A DNA stretch of 64,000 bases from Pseudonocardia sediminis (GCF_004217185.1 NZ_SHKL01000001.1:2602001-2666000), one strand, 5' to 3'. Shown: positions 32,449-42,537, counted from the stretch's first letter. Numbers and translations: made by a program. The notes: a model not told the origin generated them from the sequence alone.

Positions 32449-34791
32449 GTGTCGTTGTCGGATCATCGTGTCGCGCGCCTGATCGCCACCCTCGTCGGGC
32501 TCTGCGTCCTCGCCGGTGTGGTGTTCGCCGGCATGGCGTTCCCCGTCGCGGCCGGTCTCGGCGTCCTGTCCAACGAGGCCGGGGACAGCGTGAGCTCGAG
32601 CTCCGCGGACCTGGTCGGCACCGACGCGCCGCTGACCACGACGGTGACCGACTCGGCCGGGGCGCCGATCGCGTACCTGTTCGACCAGAACCGCACCAAC
32701 GTCACCAACGAGCAGATCGCGCCGTCGATGAAGGCCGCGATCCTGGCCATCGAGGACCGCCGGTTCTACGACCACCAGGGCGTCGACTGGCAGGGCACGC
32801 TGCGCGCGGTCGTCGCGAACTCGGCGTCCGGGGAGACGGTGCAGGGCGCCTCCACGCTGACCCAGCAGTACGTCAAGAACTACATGCTCTACGTCGACGC
32901 GCAGACCGAGGCCGAGCGGCTCAAGGCCACCGAGCAGACCCCGGCGCGCAAGCTCAAGGAGGCGCGGATCGCCCTGCAGCTGGAGCGCCAGCTGAGCAAG
33001 GACGAGATCCTCAACCGCTACCTCAACATCGTCTTCCTGGGCAACGGGTCCTACGGCGTCGCGGCCGCGTCGCGCACCTACTTCAACACCACCCCGGACA
33101 AGCTGACGGTGCCGCAGGCGGCGCTGCTGGCCGGGATGGTCCGCAGCACCACCCAGTTCGACCCGATCCAGAACCCGAAGACCGCCACCGACCGGCGCAA
33201 CCTCGTCATCGCGCAGATGCGCGACCAGGGCATGATCGACGACGCCCAGGCGCGGCAGGCCGCCGCGTCGTCGCTGGGCGTGGCGAACCCGCTGGTCAGC
33301 GTGCCGAACGGCTGCAACGGCGCCGGCGACATGGGCTTCTTCTGCAAGTACGTCGTGCAGTACCTGACCGAGGCCGGGTTCTCCCTGGAGCAGATCAACC
33401 GCGGCGGCTACACGATCAAGACCACGCTGGACCGCAACGCGATGACCCAGGTCAAGGCGTCGCTGGACCGCGAGGTCCCCCCGGACACCCCCAACGTCGC
33501 GAACGTGATGTCGCTGGTGCAGCCGGGCCAGGAGAAGCACCGGGTGCTCGCGATGGGCGCCAGCCGCACGTTCGGTCTGAACGCCGACGAGGAGGAGACC
33601 AGCTACGGCCTGCCGTACCAGCCGGTCAACCTCGGCGCGGGCTCGGTCTACAAGATCTTCACCGCGGCCACCGCGCTGGAGAAGGGTCTGGGCATCAACT
33701 ACAACATGCAGGTCCCGGCGTCGGGCTACGCGTCGCCGATCTACGTCGACGGCAGCGGGCGCCCGATCCCGGTCGCGAACTCCGGCACCTACCCGCCCAA
33801 CATGTCGATGACCGACGCGCTGGCGACGTCGCCGAACACGGCGTTCATCAAGCTCGAGGAGTTCACCGGCGTCCCGGACGTGGTGGACATGTCGGTGCGG
33901 CTGGGCCTGAAGTCGCTGGCCACGACGAAGTTCACCGACCCCAACACCGGCGAGCGCACGGACCGCTCGATCGCCGAGGTGACCAAGGCGCAGAAGCTGG
34001 CGTCGTTCACCCTGGGCGTCACGCCGACCAGCGTGCTGGAGCTGGCCAACGTGGGCGCGACGCTCTACAGCCAGGGCAAGTGGTGCCCGCCGACGCCGAT
34101 CGACGCGATCACCGACGCGTCCGGCAAGCCGGTGCCGATCACCGAGGAGCCCTGCGCCCAGGCGGTCGACCCGGGCCTGGCGAACACGCTGGTCAACGGC
34201 CTGAGCAAGGACGACATCAGCGGCACCTCCGCGAATGCCGCGCGCCAGGTCAGCTGGAACAGACCCATGGCGGGGAAGACGGGGACCACCCAGCAGAACA
34301 AGTCCGCCACCTTTCTCGGTGCCATCCCGGAGATGGCCGGCGCAGTCGTCACTTTCGACAACTCCAGCTCCCCTCAACCCCTGTGCGACAGCGGGGGCAC
34401 TCCCTTCGCCTGCAGCGACGGCAACATCTTCGGAGGCAAGACCCCGGCCGAGACCTGGTACGGCGCGGTGAAACCACTCGTCGAGGGCACGCCGCCATCC
34501 CCGCTACCTGCTTCTGAGGCCCGATTCCTCGAGGGCGGTGCCGAGTCCCGGATCCCGGACGTGGTCGGCTCCGACGTCGACGACGCCCGCTCCGAGCTGC
34601 AGGACGCCGGCTGGGCGGTGACCACCCGCGAGGTGGACAACCGCGCGACCGCGGGCACCGTCGTGGGGCAGACCCCGCGCGGCGCCGCGCTGCCGGGCGA
34701 GCAGGTCTCGCTCCAGATCAGCTCCGGGACCGTGCCCCCGCCCCCGCCGATACCGTCCTCTGCTGACGCAGCAACGCCGGGTGGGGGCTGA
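32449..34791 (+). CDS. Class A penicillin-binding protein (transglycosylase-transpeptidase) with C-terminal PASTA domain
   Basis: About 780 residues. A single transmembrane helix (ATLVGLCVLAGVVFAGMAFP) is followed by a GT51 domain with AILAIEDRRFYDHQGVDWQG (catalytic E) and QGASTLTQQYVKN. The transpeptidase has the nucleophile block GAGSVYKIFT (SxxK), TSPNTAF (SxN) and GKTGTT (KTG). A PASTA domain ends the chain (IPDVVGSDVDDARSELQDAG). It polymerises and cross-links peptidoglycan. GTG 32449 has no good ribosome site; an upstream in-frame start near 32371 is possible. Codon use relaxes at about 34235-34530 (AGA, TTT, CAA, ACT), hinting at a recombined patch. Confidence 0.9.
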   Translation: MSLSDHRVARLIATLVGLCVLAGVVFAGMAFPVAAGLGVLSNEAGDSVSSSSADLVGTDAPLTTTVTDSAGAPIAYLFDQNRTNVTNEQIAPSMKAAILAIEDRRFYDHQGVDWQGTLRAVVANSASGETVQGASTLTQQYVKNYMLYVDAQTEAERLKATEQTPARKLKEARIALQLERQLSKDEILNRYLNIVFLGNGSYGVAAASRTYFNTTPDKLTVPQAALLAGMVRSTTQFDPIQNPKTATDRRNLVIAQMRDQGMIDDAQARQAAASSLGVANPLVSVPNGCNGAGDMGFFCKYVVQYLTEAGFSLEQINRGGYTIKTTLDRNAMTQVKASLDREVPPDTPNVANVMSLVQPGQEKHRVLAMGASRTFGLNADEEETSYGLPYQPVNLGAGSVYKIFTAATALEKGLGINYNMQVPASGYASPIYVDGSGRPIPVANSGTYPPNMSMTDALATSPNTAFIKLEEFTGVPDVVDMSVRLGLKSLATTKFTDPNTGERTDRSIAEVTKAQKLASFTLGVTPTSVLELANVGATLYSQGKWCPPTPIDAITDASGKPVPITEEPCAQAVDPGLANTLVNGLSKDDISGTSANAARQVSWNRPMAGKTGTTQQNKSATFLGAIPEMAGAVVTFDNSSSPQPLCDSGGTPFACSDGNIFGGKTPAETWYGAVKPLVEGTPPSPLPASEARFLEGGAESRIPDVVGSDVDDARSELQDAGWAVTTREVDNRATAGTVVGQTPRGAALPGEQVSLQISSGTVPPPPPIPSSADAATPGGG

Positions 34792-35070
34792 GGGGGAGCC
34801 GGCACGGTCCCCGGCCGGACACACCTCAAGCGGGTGCCCGGACGTCACGTGCTCCGCCGGGCAACCTGTGTCGGTACGAGCCCGTCGGCCGTCCTGAACG
34901 GTGCAATCATGGGAGGGCACCCGCAGCCCTGCCCGGTGTAAGATTGTGTTGATTCGTCCTGGTCGAGCTCGGCATGCCAATCGGTCTCATCCTGTTCGCT
35001 ACTCGCCATGGGCTGACTGCCACTGTGCCGGTTACGTCATCGGCCCACATCATGGAAGTAGGTCACAAGG

Positions 35071-35619
35071 GTGCAACCGATTCTGGCCGCTGAGACACCG
35101 CTACCAGTTCTGCCGTATGCAAGTGAGCTGATTCTCGGCATCACCGCGTTTGCGATCTTGGTGTTCGTGCTCTGGAAGTACGGCCTGCCGCGCTTCGAAC
35201 GGACCTACAAGGACCGGACCGACGGGATCAAGGGCGGCCTCAAGCGGGCGGACGACGCGCAGCAAGAGGCTGACCGGCTCAAGAAGAAGTACGAGGAGCA
35301 GATGGCCGGCCTGAGGGCTGAGGGGGCACGCATCCGCGATGACGCCCGGGCCGAAGCTCAGCAGATCAAGACCGAGCTACGTGAAGAGGGCGAGCATGAG
35401 GTCGCTCGGATCAGGGCCCGCGCCGAGGAGCAGATTGCTGCTTACCGCGAACAGGCGGAGCGAAACCTACGCGGCGAGGTAGGTGGGATGTCGGTGGAGC
35501 TGGCCGAGCGCCTACTGGCTGACTCCCTGGCAGACGGGTCTCGCCGCTCGGCGACAGTCGACTCGTTCCTGGGCGAGCTCGGAGCGATGAGCAGTCAGCG
35601 GACCGGAACCAACGGCTAG
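35071..35619 (+). CDS. Orphan ATP synthase F0 b-subunit-like protein
   Basis: This 182-residue protein has an N-terminal membrane helix (SELILGITAFAILVFVLWKY) and the block GLPRFERTYKDRTDGIKGGL. A long charged coiled coil follows (ADDAQQEADRLKKKYEEQMA onward), ending with GMSVELAERLLADSL. This is the AtpF architecture and sequence style of actinobacteria. No a, c, delta, alpha, beta, gamma or epsilon subunit is nearby, so it is a stand-alone copy. The GTG start has AGTAGGTCACAAGG before it. It may substitute for the housekeeping b subunit, or be a leftover of recombination. Confidence 0.85.
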   Translation: MQPILAAETPLPVLPYASELILGITAFAILVFVLWKYGLPRFERTYKDRTDGIKGGLKRADDAQQEADRLKKKYEEQMAGLRAEGARIRDDARAEAQQIKTELREEGEHEVARIRARAEEQIAAYREQAERNLRGEVGGMSVELAERLLADSLADGSRRSATVDSFLGELGAMSSQRTGTNG

Positions 35620-36420
35620 GGCGTATCTCCCATATGAGGCGTCCGGCTTGCGGGACGATATCGCGTTGAGTTTGTCGAGATTCGTGGCGCTCTCGGGTGC
35701 TCAGTGGCTGCGGGTCGCTCCGTTTCTGCCTTTGCAATGTGGGGCGCCTCGGTCACCCGTTCGGCAACGGTCGTCGAGTGGCCTAGGAAATCATCTATCG
35801 CTACCGGATCGGGCTTCCCCGAACCGCTGGCGTGTCGGGAGGGTCCGGACGCGCCCGGGCGGTTCAGTTGCGAAGTCCCCGTCGGATCGAGTGGACCAGG
35901 CGGATCCTGCGTCGGCCAGATATCCGCGTTCGGTGACGGCTGAGGCGTGCGGTGGTCTGTAGACACAACCTTCCTGGCAGATCTAAGAAGGCAAGGTCGT
36001 ACGCGGCCCGGCGGGTATCGTCTTGGACGGACAATGGACAGAAGTTCCCGATCGGCCACCCGTCTACTCCAGGGACAAGGGTCACGTCAGTCAGGGGTCC
36101 CGCGCTCGGGACGCCCGTCCGGCTCCGATGCCGCTTCCGGTGTTCTTCTATGACGGCGAGGTCGCCTTAGATAGCTGCCTCCAGGTCCTTCACCGGCCGC
36201 ATCCACACGGAGCCCGTCGACGCTGAGGGCATGCTTCACCTCCTTGCAGGGCGGAGATCACGTTCAGGTGATCGAGCCGTTGGCAAGAAAGCTGCACGAG
36301 CTACGGAGTCGGCCCCGACTCGGACTGCGAAGAGGTTTCCCGATCGAGTGAACGCCGCAGCCTGAACGTCCGTAGTCACGGGCGGACCTCGCACGAGATC
36401 CGCTCACCGGAAGGACCCTC
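35620..36420. other. Region without a supported gene
   Basis: This 801-bp stretch lies between the b-subunit-like gene and the DUF4394 gene. Several short open frames exist on both strands but none shows a motif, strong ribosome site or family resemblance. Base composition is a little lower in GC than its neighbours, as if it were degenerate or foreign. GGAAGGA just before 36421 is the ribosome site of the next gene. Confidence 0.4.
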
Positions 36421-37293
36421 ATGATGCGTAGATCCACCAGAGTCGGACTGATAGGTCTGCTGATGGGGGCCGCTCTCGTTGTTCCCGCCGCGACAGCCTC
36501 GGCGACCGAGACCGAGGACCGCGCTTCACACCGCGCACCGAGCTTGGACATCGTCGGGCTGGTCAGTGGTGCTGAACTGGTCGACTTCACTTCCGACAGC
36601 AGCCGCACCGACAACCGCCGCCCGGTGACCGGGCTCGACGGAGATCAGCGTCTGGTCGGGATCGACTACCGGGTACAGGACGGGAAGCTCTACGGCGTCG
36701 GCGATACCGGCGGCATCTACACTGTCGACGCCGACGGTTCCGCGACCAAGGTTCGCCAGCTGTCGGTCCCGCTCGACGGTGTTGCGTTCGGCGTGGACTT
36801 CAACCCTGCGGCCGACGCCCTGCGGGTCGTCAGCGATACCGGCCAGAACCTGCGTCAGCCCTTCGCCATGCCCGAGGCCGCGACGGTCGCCGACGGGAAG
36901 CTGACCAACCCGGCGGCCCCGCCAGCGACTGGGACCGTGCCCGCGACCGGCGTGACCGGCGTCGCGTACACGAACAACGACAGTGACACGGACACGGCGA
37001 CCACCCTCTACGCCCTCGACACGACCGGGGACCAGATCGCAATCCAGTCCCCGGCCAACGCGGGCTCACTGGCCGCGACTGGCAAGCTCGGCGTCGACGC
37101 CGGCATCGACGCTGGGTTCGACATCTACAGCACGTTGCGCGGAGACACCGCGGTCGATCAGACAGCGTTCGCCGCACTACAGGTCGACGGGACCACCACG
37201 CTGTACCGCGCCAACCTGTTCACCGGTTCTGTCGCCAGGGTCGGTGACCTCGACCGAGACGTGACCGACCTCGCCATCGCACTCGGTCACTGA
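36421..37293 (+). CDS. Secreted DUF4394 protein
   Basis: This 290-residue protein has a signal peptide (VGLIGLLMGAALVVPAATAS) and a beta-rich domain with NNRRPVTGLDG-type repeats. The blocks RLVGIDYRVQDGKLYGVGDT, VAFGVDFNPAADALRVVSDT and GVAYTNNDSDTDTATTLYAL are typical of DUF4394, a propeller-like extracellular domain of unknown function. GGAAGGA lies 6 nt upstream of the ATG at 36421 (a second ATG follows at 36424). It stands alone between an empty region and a pseudogene. No enzymatic motif is seen. Confidence 0.85.
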   Translation: MMRRSTRVGLIGLLMGAALVVPAATASATETEDRASHRAPSLDIVGLVSGAELVDFTSDSSRTDNRRPVTGLDGDQRLVGIDYRVQDGKLYGVGDTGGIYTVDADGSATKVRQLSVPLDGVAFGVDFNPAADALRVVSDTGQNLRQPFAMPEAATVADGKLTNPAAPPATGTVPATGVTGVAYTNNDSDTDTATTLYALDTTGDQIAIQSPANAGSLAATGKLGVDAGIDAGFDIYSTLRGDTAVDQTAFAALQVDGTTTLYRANLFTGSVARVGDLDRDVTDLAIALGH

Positions 37294-37499
37294 CCTCGGT
37301 GTTCGATGAGCGACGCGAGATTGGGGGCGTCCAGAGGCTCTAGTTGCATTCGGGATGTTGGTGACGGTCGGCGTGGCTGTTGGAGCGAGGAAGCCCTTCG
37401 GACTGGGTGGAGGTGCCTGACACCGTCCACCTCGCCACGGAGGGCTTTCCGCTGTGCACGCCGACGACCGCCTGACTTTCTATAGCCGCGCGCTGCTGG

Positions 37500-38208
37500 T
37501 GGGGCGTGTCCGGAGGTGGTCGCCCGATCGCGCGTATGTGCCGCGGCCCTGGGGTCTCGCGCCAGTGCGGGCCCCGATCGGTCGCAGCGCCGACGACCGG
37601 CTCGTGCTGCGCAACCCCCTCGACGGCCCGTAGCGGCGACGAGCCCGGCCCGTCGCCGTGGTGCTCGTCCTGGTGGGGACGGCCGCGTTCGACGGGTTCT
37701 CCCGCCCCGAGCTCTAGTCGGGGCGGGTCCCCCTCGCTCGGCTGTGGGTCACCGTCGAACTGGCCGGCGTCATCGCGACCGTCGTGGGCTTCCATCTGCT
37801 CGGGACTTGGCGGGCCGGGCCCGCGAGGCGTGGTGACCGCGCGCCGCTCCCGATCGCGTTCGCGTTCGCCCACACCATCGTCCCGATCGCGGTCGGCTAC
37901 GTCGTCGTCCACTACTTCCCGCTGTTCGTGTTCGACGGCCAGCTCCCGTTCGTGCTTGCCAGCGACCGTTCGCCACCGGCGCGAACCTGCTTCGGCACCA
38001 CCGGCCGCGCCGTCGACCCACTCTCGTCGGAATCGGGACGATCGCGGCGGTGCAGCTCGCCGCGATCGTGCTCGATTACGTCGCCGCGAGGCACGAGCGC
38101 GCGGCGCGGCTCTTCCACTCGCGGACCGCGCTTCGCATCCAGTACCCGATGCTGGCCTCGATCGTCGTGCTCACCTGCGGGGCCGTCGCGCCCGTCCTCC
38201 CACCCTGA
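37500..38208 (+). pseudogene. Decayed polytopic membrane protein gene
   Basis: Coding traces occur in changing frames: WSPDRAYVPRPWGLAPVRAP with DDRLVLRNPLDGP, VAVVLVLVGTAAFDGFS, and VTVELAGVIATVVGFHLLGT. Next come IAFAFAHTIVPIAVGYVVVH with YFPLFVFDGQLPFVLASD, and finally LVGIGTIAAVQLAAIVLDYV with RTALRIQYPMLASIVVL. They read as the second half of a polytopic membrane protein, resembling actinobacterial proteins annotated as fenitrothion hydrolase (from memory). In-frame stops after LDGP and after RPEL and several frame changes show it is dead. Confidence 0.5.
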
Positions 38209-38489
38209 CGACGTGGGCTCCACCCGGTTAGACGTCCTCGAGTGCCGACGGGTGTGGCTGGCGACGACGCCTGGGCCGAGGCGCGGCAGGCGCGGCCACT
38301 CCGAACCTCACAGGCAACGGGGAGCTGGCGTTGTGCGGGCGCAAACTCGACGGGCATCGGGCCCGGCCCGACCTGATGCCGCGACGTCCCACGAGGCCAG
38401 CGGTAACGCTCTCGCCGCAAGCCGCGGCGTCATGTGAGCGACGCCGGGGCCGGCACTTCTCGAACCGGGTCCCGGCGTCGTCGCGCACC

Positions 38490-39080
38490 CTAACGGGTGG
38501 CGGTCTGGCGCGCCGCAGTCTCCTGCGATGCGTTGACGACCTGGACCTGGTCGCCGTTCTGGAGGTCGTTGAACCAGGCCTCGGCGTCGCCCAGACCGAG
38601 CTTGACGCATCCGGCCGAGGAGCGGGACCGGTCGCCACCGTGGAACGCCACTCCTCCGTCGGCGAAGAACACGGAGTAGGGCATCTTCGCCGGCTGCCCG
38701 TCCGGGCCCTTGAACTCGCCGCTGACGTGGTCCTTGCTCTTGCGGTACACGCGGAACGAGTGACCGATCGGGGTCTCCTGCTCGGCCCCGCCGGATGCGA
38801 TCCCCACCGGGCCACGTACGACCTTGCCGTCGCGGATCAACCAGGCACGCTGGGACTCCAGGTCCACGCAGGCGCGCGCGGCGGTCGAACACGGAGTGCC
38901 CGGCGTCAGCGCCGCGGCGTGTGTCTGCTGAGCCACGGTGCTGGTCTCGGTCTCTGCGCCGGCGAACGCCGGGTCGGCCAGGCCGATCCCGGTCACGGCG
39001 ACGAGACCGACGATCGTGGCGGCGGCCGCCTTGGCGCGGGAAGCCTGCCTAGTCCGCACTGTTCTACTCCTCGGGATCAT
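38490..39080 (-). CDS. Secreted L,D-transpeptidase (YkuD) 2
   Basis: This 196-residue protein has a signal peptide (AAAATIVGLVAVTGIGLADP) and a YkuD domain with RACVDLESQRAWLIRDGKVV, SFRVYRKSKDH and the catalytic block VAFHGGDRSRSSAGCVKLGL. The mature part is very similar to the protein at 27059-27616, so the two are recent paralogues. Its ATG overlaps the last codons of the SulP-carbonic anhydrase gene (ATGA), so it was the second gene of that operon. The frameshift upstream may affect its coupling. Role: 3-3 peptidoglycan cross-linking. Confidence 0.9.
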   Translation of the reverse strand: MIPRSRTVRTRQASRAKAAAATIVGLVAVTGIGLADPAFAGAETETSTVAQQTHAAALTPGTPCSTAARACVDLESQRAWLIRDGKVVRGPVGIASGGAEQETPIGHSFRVYRKSKDHVSGEFKGPDGQPAKMPYSVFFADGGVAFHGGDRSRSSAGCVKLGLGDAEAWFNDLQNGDQVQVVNASQETAARQTATR

Positions 39081-41409
39081 GGGGTTGGTCCGGATAGATG
39101 GTTGCAGTCATGCATATGGACGCATGTGAGTGGGTCCGGTTGCCCGCACCGGACGGGCGACGCCGAGCGTTGCGGCACAAGCGACGGCCGGTAGGGGACG
39201 GTGACAGCAGGCCCGCCCCGCGCGACGTCGGGCCGCACGAAGCGCTGGCTGGTCTCGTCGAGGATGAGGACCTGCGCGGTGGGGATGTCGTAGAACAGGC
39301 CCATCAGGGCCGACCTCGCGCCCTGGGCGTAGATCCTATCGAGCTGGACCGCGACGTTCACCATCGCGAGCTGGTCGACCGGGGGAACCCGTCCGCGGCC
39401 GCGGCGACGCCAACCGGGTGGCCCTGCTCCCAGGCGCGGAGGGCTCCACGGGCCTTGATCAGCCAGTGACCGAGGCCGCCGTCCTGCCCGGCGACGCCCT
39501 GGCTCAGGCCGTTCATGGCCCCGCAGCCGGAGTGCCCGCAGACCGCGATCAGCGGTACGCCGAGGACGCCGGTCGCGTACTCGACCGCGGCCATCGTCCC
39601 CTGGCCGCCGGCCAGGTTCCCGACGTTCTGCACCGTGAACACGTCGCCGGGCCCGCTGTGGGTGATCATGTGCGGCATCACCCGGGAGTCGGCGCAGGTG
39701 ACCATCATCGCCGAGGGCGACTGGCCCGAGGCCAGCTCCGACATCGTCGGACGGATCTCCTCGGCGGTCCGCTCGTGGTAGGCGGCGAGACCGGCCAGCA
39801 TCGGCGACTCGGCCGTGCGGCCCTCGGCGCCGGTGGCCTGCCAGTGCGACCACGACGCGAACCGCGGCGTGCCGTCGAGGCTGTTGCTCGTCGTGCGGGT
39901 GGTGGTCTCGGGCTCGAGGACCTCCACGGTCGCGCCGGTCGAGCGGTGACGCTCGGTCCAGGCCTGCAGGTGGTCGTAGGCGGCGTGGTCGAGGTAGTCG
40001 GTGACCAGGTCGATCCGCACGTCGCGACCGGCCGGGATCTCCCCGAGCTGGCGCGACAGGCGCGGCACCGCGAGGAAGCTCAGCGAGCCCTCGACGCGCA
40101 GCACCATCGGGCCGTCGGCGTTCTCGCCGTCGGCGCCGTCGAAGTGCGGGCGCGAGCGGACGGCCTTGACCAGCAGCAGCACCCCGGCCAGGACCAGGCC
40201 CAGGGCGACGCCCTCGAGCAGGTTCAGCATCAGGACACCGAGGACGGTGACGACGTAGATCGCCAGCTCGCCGTGGTTGCGCGCGGTGCGGATGTCGGCC
40301 GGCTTCACCAGCTGCAGGCCGACCACGACCAGCAGACCGGCCAGGCCCGCCATCGGGATCATCTCGACGACCCCGACGAGCAGGATCGCGAACACCGCGA
40401 TCCACACGCCGTGCAGCACGGCGGACGCGCGGGTCTGCGCGCCGGCACGGACGTTGGCCGAGCTGCGCACGATCACACCGGTGATCGGCAGCCCGCCGAC
40501 CAGGCCGGACACGGTGTTGGCCGCGCCCTGGCCGAGGAGCTCGCGGTCGGCGTCGGTGCGCGTACCCGGCTTCATCCGCTCGACGGCGACGGCCGAGAGC
40601 AGGCTCTCCACGCTGGCGATCAGCGCGATGGTCAGCATGCCGCCGATCACGCCGGCCCAGTTGCCCTCGGGGAGCACCGGCAGCGCGATGGCGTCGAGCA
40701 GCGAGCCGCCGAGCTCGATCCGGGGGACCTCGGGGAAGGCGAGCGCGACGACGGTGGCGAGCGCCACGGCGACCAGCGCACCGGGGACGACCCGGGCGCG
40801 GGCGGGCAGCTTCGGCCACGTGAGCATCACGGCGATCACCAGCGCGCCGACCAGCAGGGTGGGCCAGGCCAGACCGGCGATGCTGCCGGGCAGGGCGGTG
40901 AGGCTGTCCAGGGCGGCGGTCTGCGACTGGCCACCGAAGACGACGTTGAGCTGGGCGAGGGCGATCGTGAGACCGATGCCGCCGAGCATCCCGTGTACGA
41001 CCGAGGGCGGGATCGCCTGGGCGAAGCGGGCCAGCCGGGTCAGGCCGAAGACGATCTGGATGAGACCCGCACCGGCGGTGATCAGGCAGGTGACCTGCCA
41101 GCCGAACCGGTTGATCATCTCGGCGACCACCACGGTGAGACCGGCGGCCGGGCCGCTGACCTGCAACGGGGATCCGCCGAGGAGGCCGGCGACGATCGCG
41201 CCGACGACGGCGGCGACGAGCCCGGCGAGGATGGGGGCGCCCGAGGCGACGGCGATGCCGAGCGAGAGCGGGACGGCGACGAGGAAGACGACGAGCGAGG
41301 CGGACAGGTCCGCCCGGGCGTGCGGGAACCAGGAACGTGAACCGGTCGAACGGGAATGGTCGTTATGTGGGGCCGACATGTCTGTGTGACGTCGGGAAAC
41401 CGAGTTCAT
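39077..41409 (-). pseudogene. SulP-type bicarbonate transporter fused to beta-carbonic anhydrase, single-base frameshift near the C-terminus
   Basis: Residues about 1-520 are a SulP/SLC26 transporter (ASLVVFLVAVPLSLGIAVAS, GSPLQVSGPAAGLTVVVAE, STAS-like region). They are followed by a beta-carbonic anhydrase with TCADSRVMPHM (CxDxR) and CGHSGCGAM (HxxC). In frame, the protein ends early as DGFPRSTSSRW. Shifting by one base near 39387 restores VPPVDQLAMVNVAVQLDRIY and runs to 39077. The full span is 2333 nt, one short of a multiple of three, consistent with a 1-nt loss. GGAGGACTTCC precedes the ATG at 41409. The zinc ligands survive; the C-terminal helices would be lost. A sequencing error is possible. 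Confidence 0.8.
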
Positions 41410-41753
41410 GGAAGTCCTCCGTGAGGGTGACCGCAGTAGTCGTCCGCCAGATTCCTGGCGCGTCGGGTCACTGGGGGCAACGGGGAATTGCGCAGAACGA
41501 TTCGAAAGGGGAGTGGTCGCCGGCGACGTCCGCCCGATGTCGGGAAGGCTTGCTCACCCTGCCGCGGCGCCGACGCGCCGGCGGCTGGAGGGCTCGCGCC
41601 CGTGGGTGACCTGAGGATCGCGGAGCAGCCTCGTCGCGGACAGAAGAGCTCCGCGCAACCGGGTTCGGTCAATGGAAGCTGCGGGGGGCTCAGAGGTGGA
41701 GGTGCCTCAGAGGCGATCGAGGACGATGCGCACGGGCGACCGGCGAGTTCGAA
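41410..41753. other. Gap between the LCVDRN gene and the SulP-carbonic anhydrase gene
   Basis: The 344 bp between the stop of the minus-strand LCVDRN gene and the transporter start hold no supported gene. The stretch is rich in short GC palindromes (for example the GCGCCGACGCGCCGGCGGC run near 41569-41587). It is the longest of the seven intercistronic gaps that follow LCVxR genes in this window. Confidence 0.4.
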
Positions 41754-42158
41754 TCAGTTCCGGTCCACGCACAGCACGGACAGCGACGGTGATCCGACCG
41801 GAGGGTCCGTGTCGATGCCTCCGAGCGCTCTACCTGCAGAAGGATACGGATCCATGAACCAGACCCGGGAGCTCGCCGGCGCCGCGCCCGGCAGCGTCTG
41901 AGCGTCATTGGACGTCGCTCGGCGCGTGTCCCCGGTCAGGGTGTCGTGCTTGCTCTGATGGGAGACCGGGCACGCGGGAGCCGGCTGGTTCGGGTCTGCA
42001 GGGCCCCGGCCCTCGCCACCGGATCCGGCGCTGATCTCCACGGTCATGGCAGCCGGATAGGTCGAGGCGGAGCCGGCGGAGTCACCGGCGTGCAGAACGA
42101 TCCCGAGCAACAGGACGAACATGAGGGTGAAACGAATTCCGCTCTGGCGTCGGCGCAC
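41754..42158 (-). CDS. Small exported protein ending in LCVDRN (family member 4)
   Basis: This 134-residue protein starts MRRRQSGIRFTLMFVLLLGI, a basic tail plus signal-like helix ending VLHAGDSAG. The middle carries PACPVSHQSKHDTLTGD at about residue 62, and a Pro/Gly-rich stretch ends SVLCVDRN. GTG 42158 has GGAGCAGGTG upstream. CPVSH is shared with the protein at 53856-54365, and LCVDRN is identical to the end of the protein at 22398-22871. It is upstream of, and co-directional with, the SulP-carbonic anhydrase and L,D-transpeptidase genes, across a 344-bp gap. Confidence 0.7.
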   Translation of the reverse strand: MRRRQSGIRFTLMFVLLLGIVLHAGDSAGSASTYPAAMTVEISAGSGGEGRGPADPNQPAPACPVSHQSKHDTLTGDTRRATSNDAQTLPGAAPASSRVWFMDPYPSAGRALGGIDTDPPVGSPSLSVLCVDRN

Positions 42159-42537
42159 GATTCACCTGCTCCCGTCGTCGCACTGCTCAGCGTTTCCGCA
42201 CTGCAGCCATTGCCGCGCGCGGGCTCGGCACACAGACTAGCGACTGCGCCAGGGTGCCTCACCTCGGGTCCGGAATTCCGCAGAGATCCGGTCGTGACCT
42301 CCCTTTACGAGGATGATGGCCGCGAATGCCACGCCGCTTCGAGCGGGCAGATTCGGCGGCCGCCCCTCCGGCCCGCTGCGATGCCGCCGGGCGCGACACC
42401 GCAGCGGCATGCCGGCGTCGTCACCACGTCGAGCCGCCCGGACGGGCCGATACTTGCGACCGACCGGGCCCGACGGCCAGGAAGTCGCGAGCCGGGGGGC
42501 ACCGCGGTCACCGATCGCGCCGCAGGCCAATATAAGG

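Noticed and set aside
31603..34377. Very long minus-strand frame opposite the PBP gene
   Set aside because: Antisense shadow; the plus strand encodes a protein with all PBP motifs.
39418..41340. Long plus-strand open frame opposite the SulP gene
   Set aside because: It is the antisense shadow of a strongly coding gene; its composition (Gln, Asp, Gly, Arg) is that of complementary codons.
41738..41760. TTCGAATC resembling a tRNA T-loop
   Set aside because: No acceptor, D or anticodon stems can be folded around it; it lies at the end of the LCVDRN gene.
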